A DNA stretch of 64,000 nt, taken from Acidimicrobiia bacterium. Lineage in GTDB: Bacteria > Actinomycetota > Acidimicrobiia > IMCC26256 > PALSA-610. Numbering within the stretch: position 1 is the first letter of the stretch; every line of letters starts with the position of its first letter. The translations under genes were made by a program, and so were the position numbers. The stretch covers positions 81,175 through 145,174 of the forward strand of contig DATBAK010000001.1 of assembly GCA_036271555.1 (NCBI GenBank). The letters are read 5' to 3'. Of this stretch, positions 63,750 through 64,000 are shown piece after piece. Under the pieces are notes generated by a model. The model saw only the letters and a program-made list of their open reading frames with translations, made no database searches and was not told the origin of the DNA.

Positions 63750-64000
63750 AGCAGTCGACCCCTGAGCTGCTGGCAGATGACTTCCTCGCTCGGCTTCGGG
63801 AAGAGCGCGACCAGATCGCAGAACAGAGATGACTGCCGGAGACCAGACGCTGCAAGAAGAACGTCGAAGCCGAATACTTCGAGTTGGTGGGTGAGCCATG
63901 TTGCGCGGAGCCGTCCGATGTCGAGGCGCGGCAGCGCTCGGTCGGAGTACATGTGCGCGATCGTCAGGGCGACTTGGTTTCGTCGGTCCGTCTCGACGGT
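63746..64000 (-). CDS. Partial ORF, possibly tyrosine-recombinase-like C-terminus (start beyond window)
   Basis: Open from the window edge to a stop at 63746, 84 residues visible. The segment DIGRLRATWLTHQLEVFGFD followed by VLLAASGL resembles the final catalytic box of tyrosine recombinases (R-x-x-W, then L-x-x-A-x-G). The nucleophile Tyr expected ~15 residues later is not seen (SSLFCDLVALFP). It overlaps the DDE transposase by 4 nt. It could be an accessory protein of the insertion element, an inactive recombinase, or the N-terminal product of a two-ORF transposase. Identification is tentative. Confidence 0.4.
   Translation of the reverse strand, partial: TVETDRRNQVALTIAHMYSDRALPRLDIGRLRATWLTHQLEVFGFDVLLAASGLRQSSLFCDLVALFPKPSEEVICQQLRGRLL

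Overview
The window is high-GC bacterial DNA from an actinobacterium. The gene content (HspR-controlled dnaK operon, BldC-like and ParA proteins, F420/FMN luciferase-like oxidoreductases, an EtfD-type membrane Fe-S protein, a purA-D-B-C-S-Q run) together with CsrA, an FlgN-like chaperone and a FliA-type sigma factor fits a motile member of the class Acidimicrobiia. That placement is inferred from gene content, not from a marker phylogeny. Many genes appear to be expressed from leaderless mRNAs: a TANNNT -10 box lies 6-8 nt before the start codon and no ribosome binding site is visible.

Layout. 1-1.9 kb: the end of a class III aminotransferase and alanine dehydrogenase. 1.85-4.6 kb: the edge of a flagellar regulon (csrA, flgN-like, LuxR-type regulator, divergent fliA-type sigma). 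4.65-8.9 kb: a five-gene DUF4129 / MoxR ATPase / DUF58 envelope cluster. 8.9-12.03 kb: SRPBCC protein, small membrane protein, FKBP isomerase and a secreted GH114-like glycosidase. 12.03-22.22 kb: a 10.2-kb integrated element bounded by a 47-bp direct repeat of the 3' part of tRNA-Lys(TTT), with paired putative integrase arm sites at both ends and a broken integrase. Its core is a tightly overlapping minus-strand operon (M15 endolysin, several tiny membrane proteins, GH16-like and GH12-like glycosidases that are both frameshifted, C1 cysteine peptidase, HicA-like toxin, HTH protein). Two SGNH-hydrolase genes and fragments of phage tail genes follow.

22.2-29.1 kb: housekeeping and secreted proteins, three tRNAs (Glu, Asp, Phe), bldC and parA. 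29.1-43.4 kb: two blocks of de novo purine synthesis (purF-purM; purL; purA-D-B-C-S-Q with a co-translated methyltransferase), interrupted by a plus-strand group of sulfur-related genes (APS kinase, SsuD-like monooxygenase) and a class I amidotransferase. 43.6-45.2 kb: an ECF42-type sigma factor with its DGPF/YCII partner. 45.3-52 kb: the chaperone regulon dnaK-grpE-dnaJ-hspR and clpB, with HspR-type operators at the dnaK promoter and in front of clpB. 52-56.5 kb: a cNMP-binding protein, an EtfD-like Fe-S membrane protein, an RDD protein and dCTP deaminase.

56.55-64 kb: tRNA-Gly(CCC) followed by a second accretion zone. Two further copies of the tRNA-Gly 3' end (58157-58192 and 61927-61973) lie in homologous ~157-bp direct repeats. 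The first interval holds only debris, including a dead IS481-type transposase. The second is a 3.8-kb unit whose only gene is a 1135-residue secreted protein with 21 Cys-containing repeats arranged 14 + 7 around a TIG domain. The window ends in a DDE transposase gene that overlaps a partial, possibly tyrosine-recombinase-like ORF by 4 nt.

The most novel-looking items are the phage-derived lysis/glycosidase operon of the tRNA-Lys element, the duplicated 103-bp 'header' in front of two otherwise divergent SGNH genes, and the single-gene tRNA-Gly cassette with the 21-repeat propeller-like protein.
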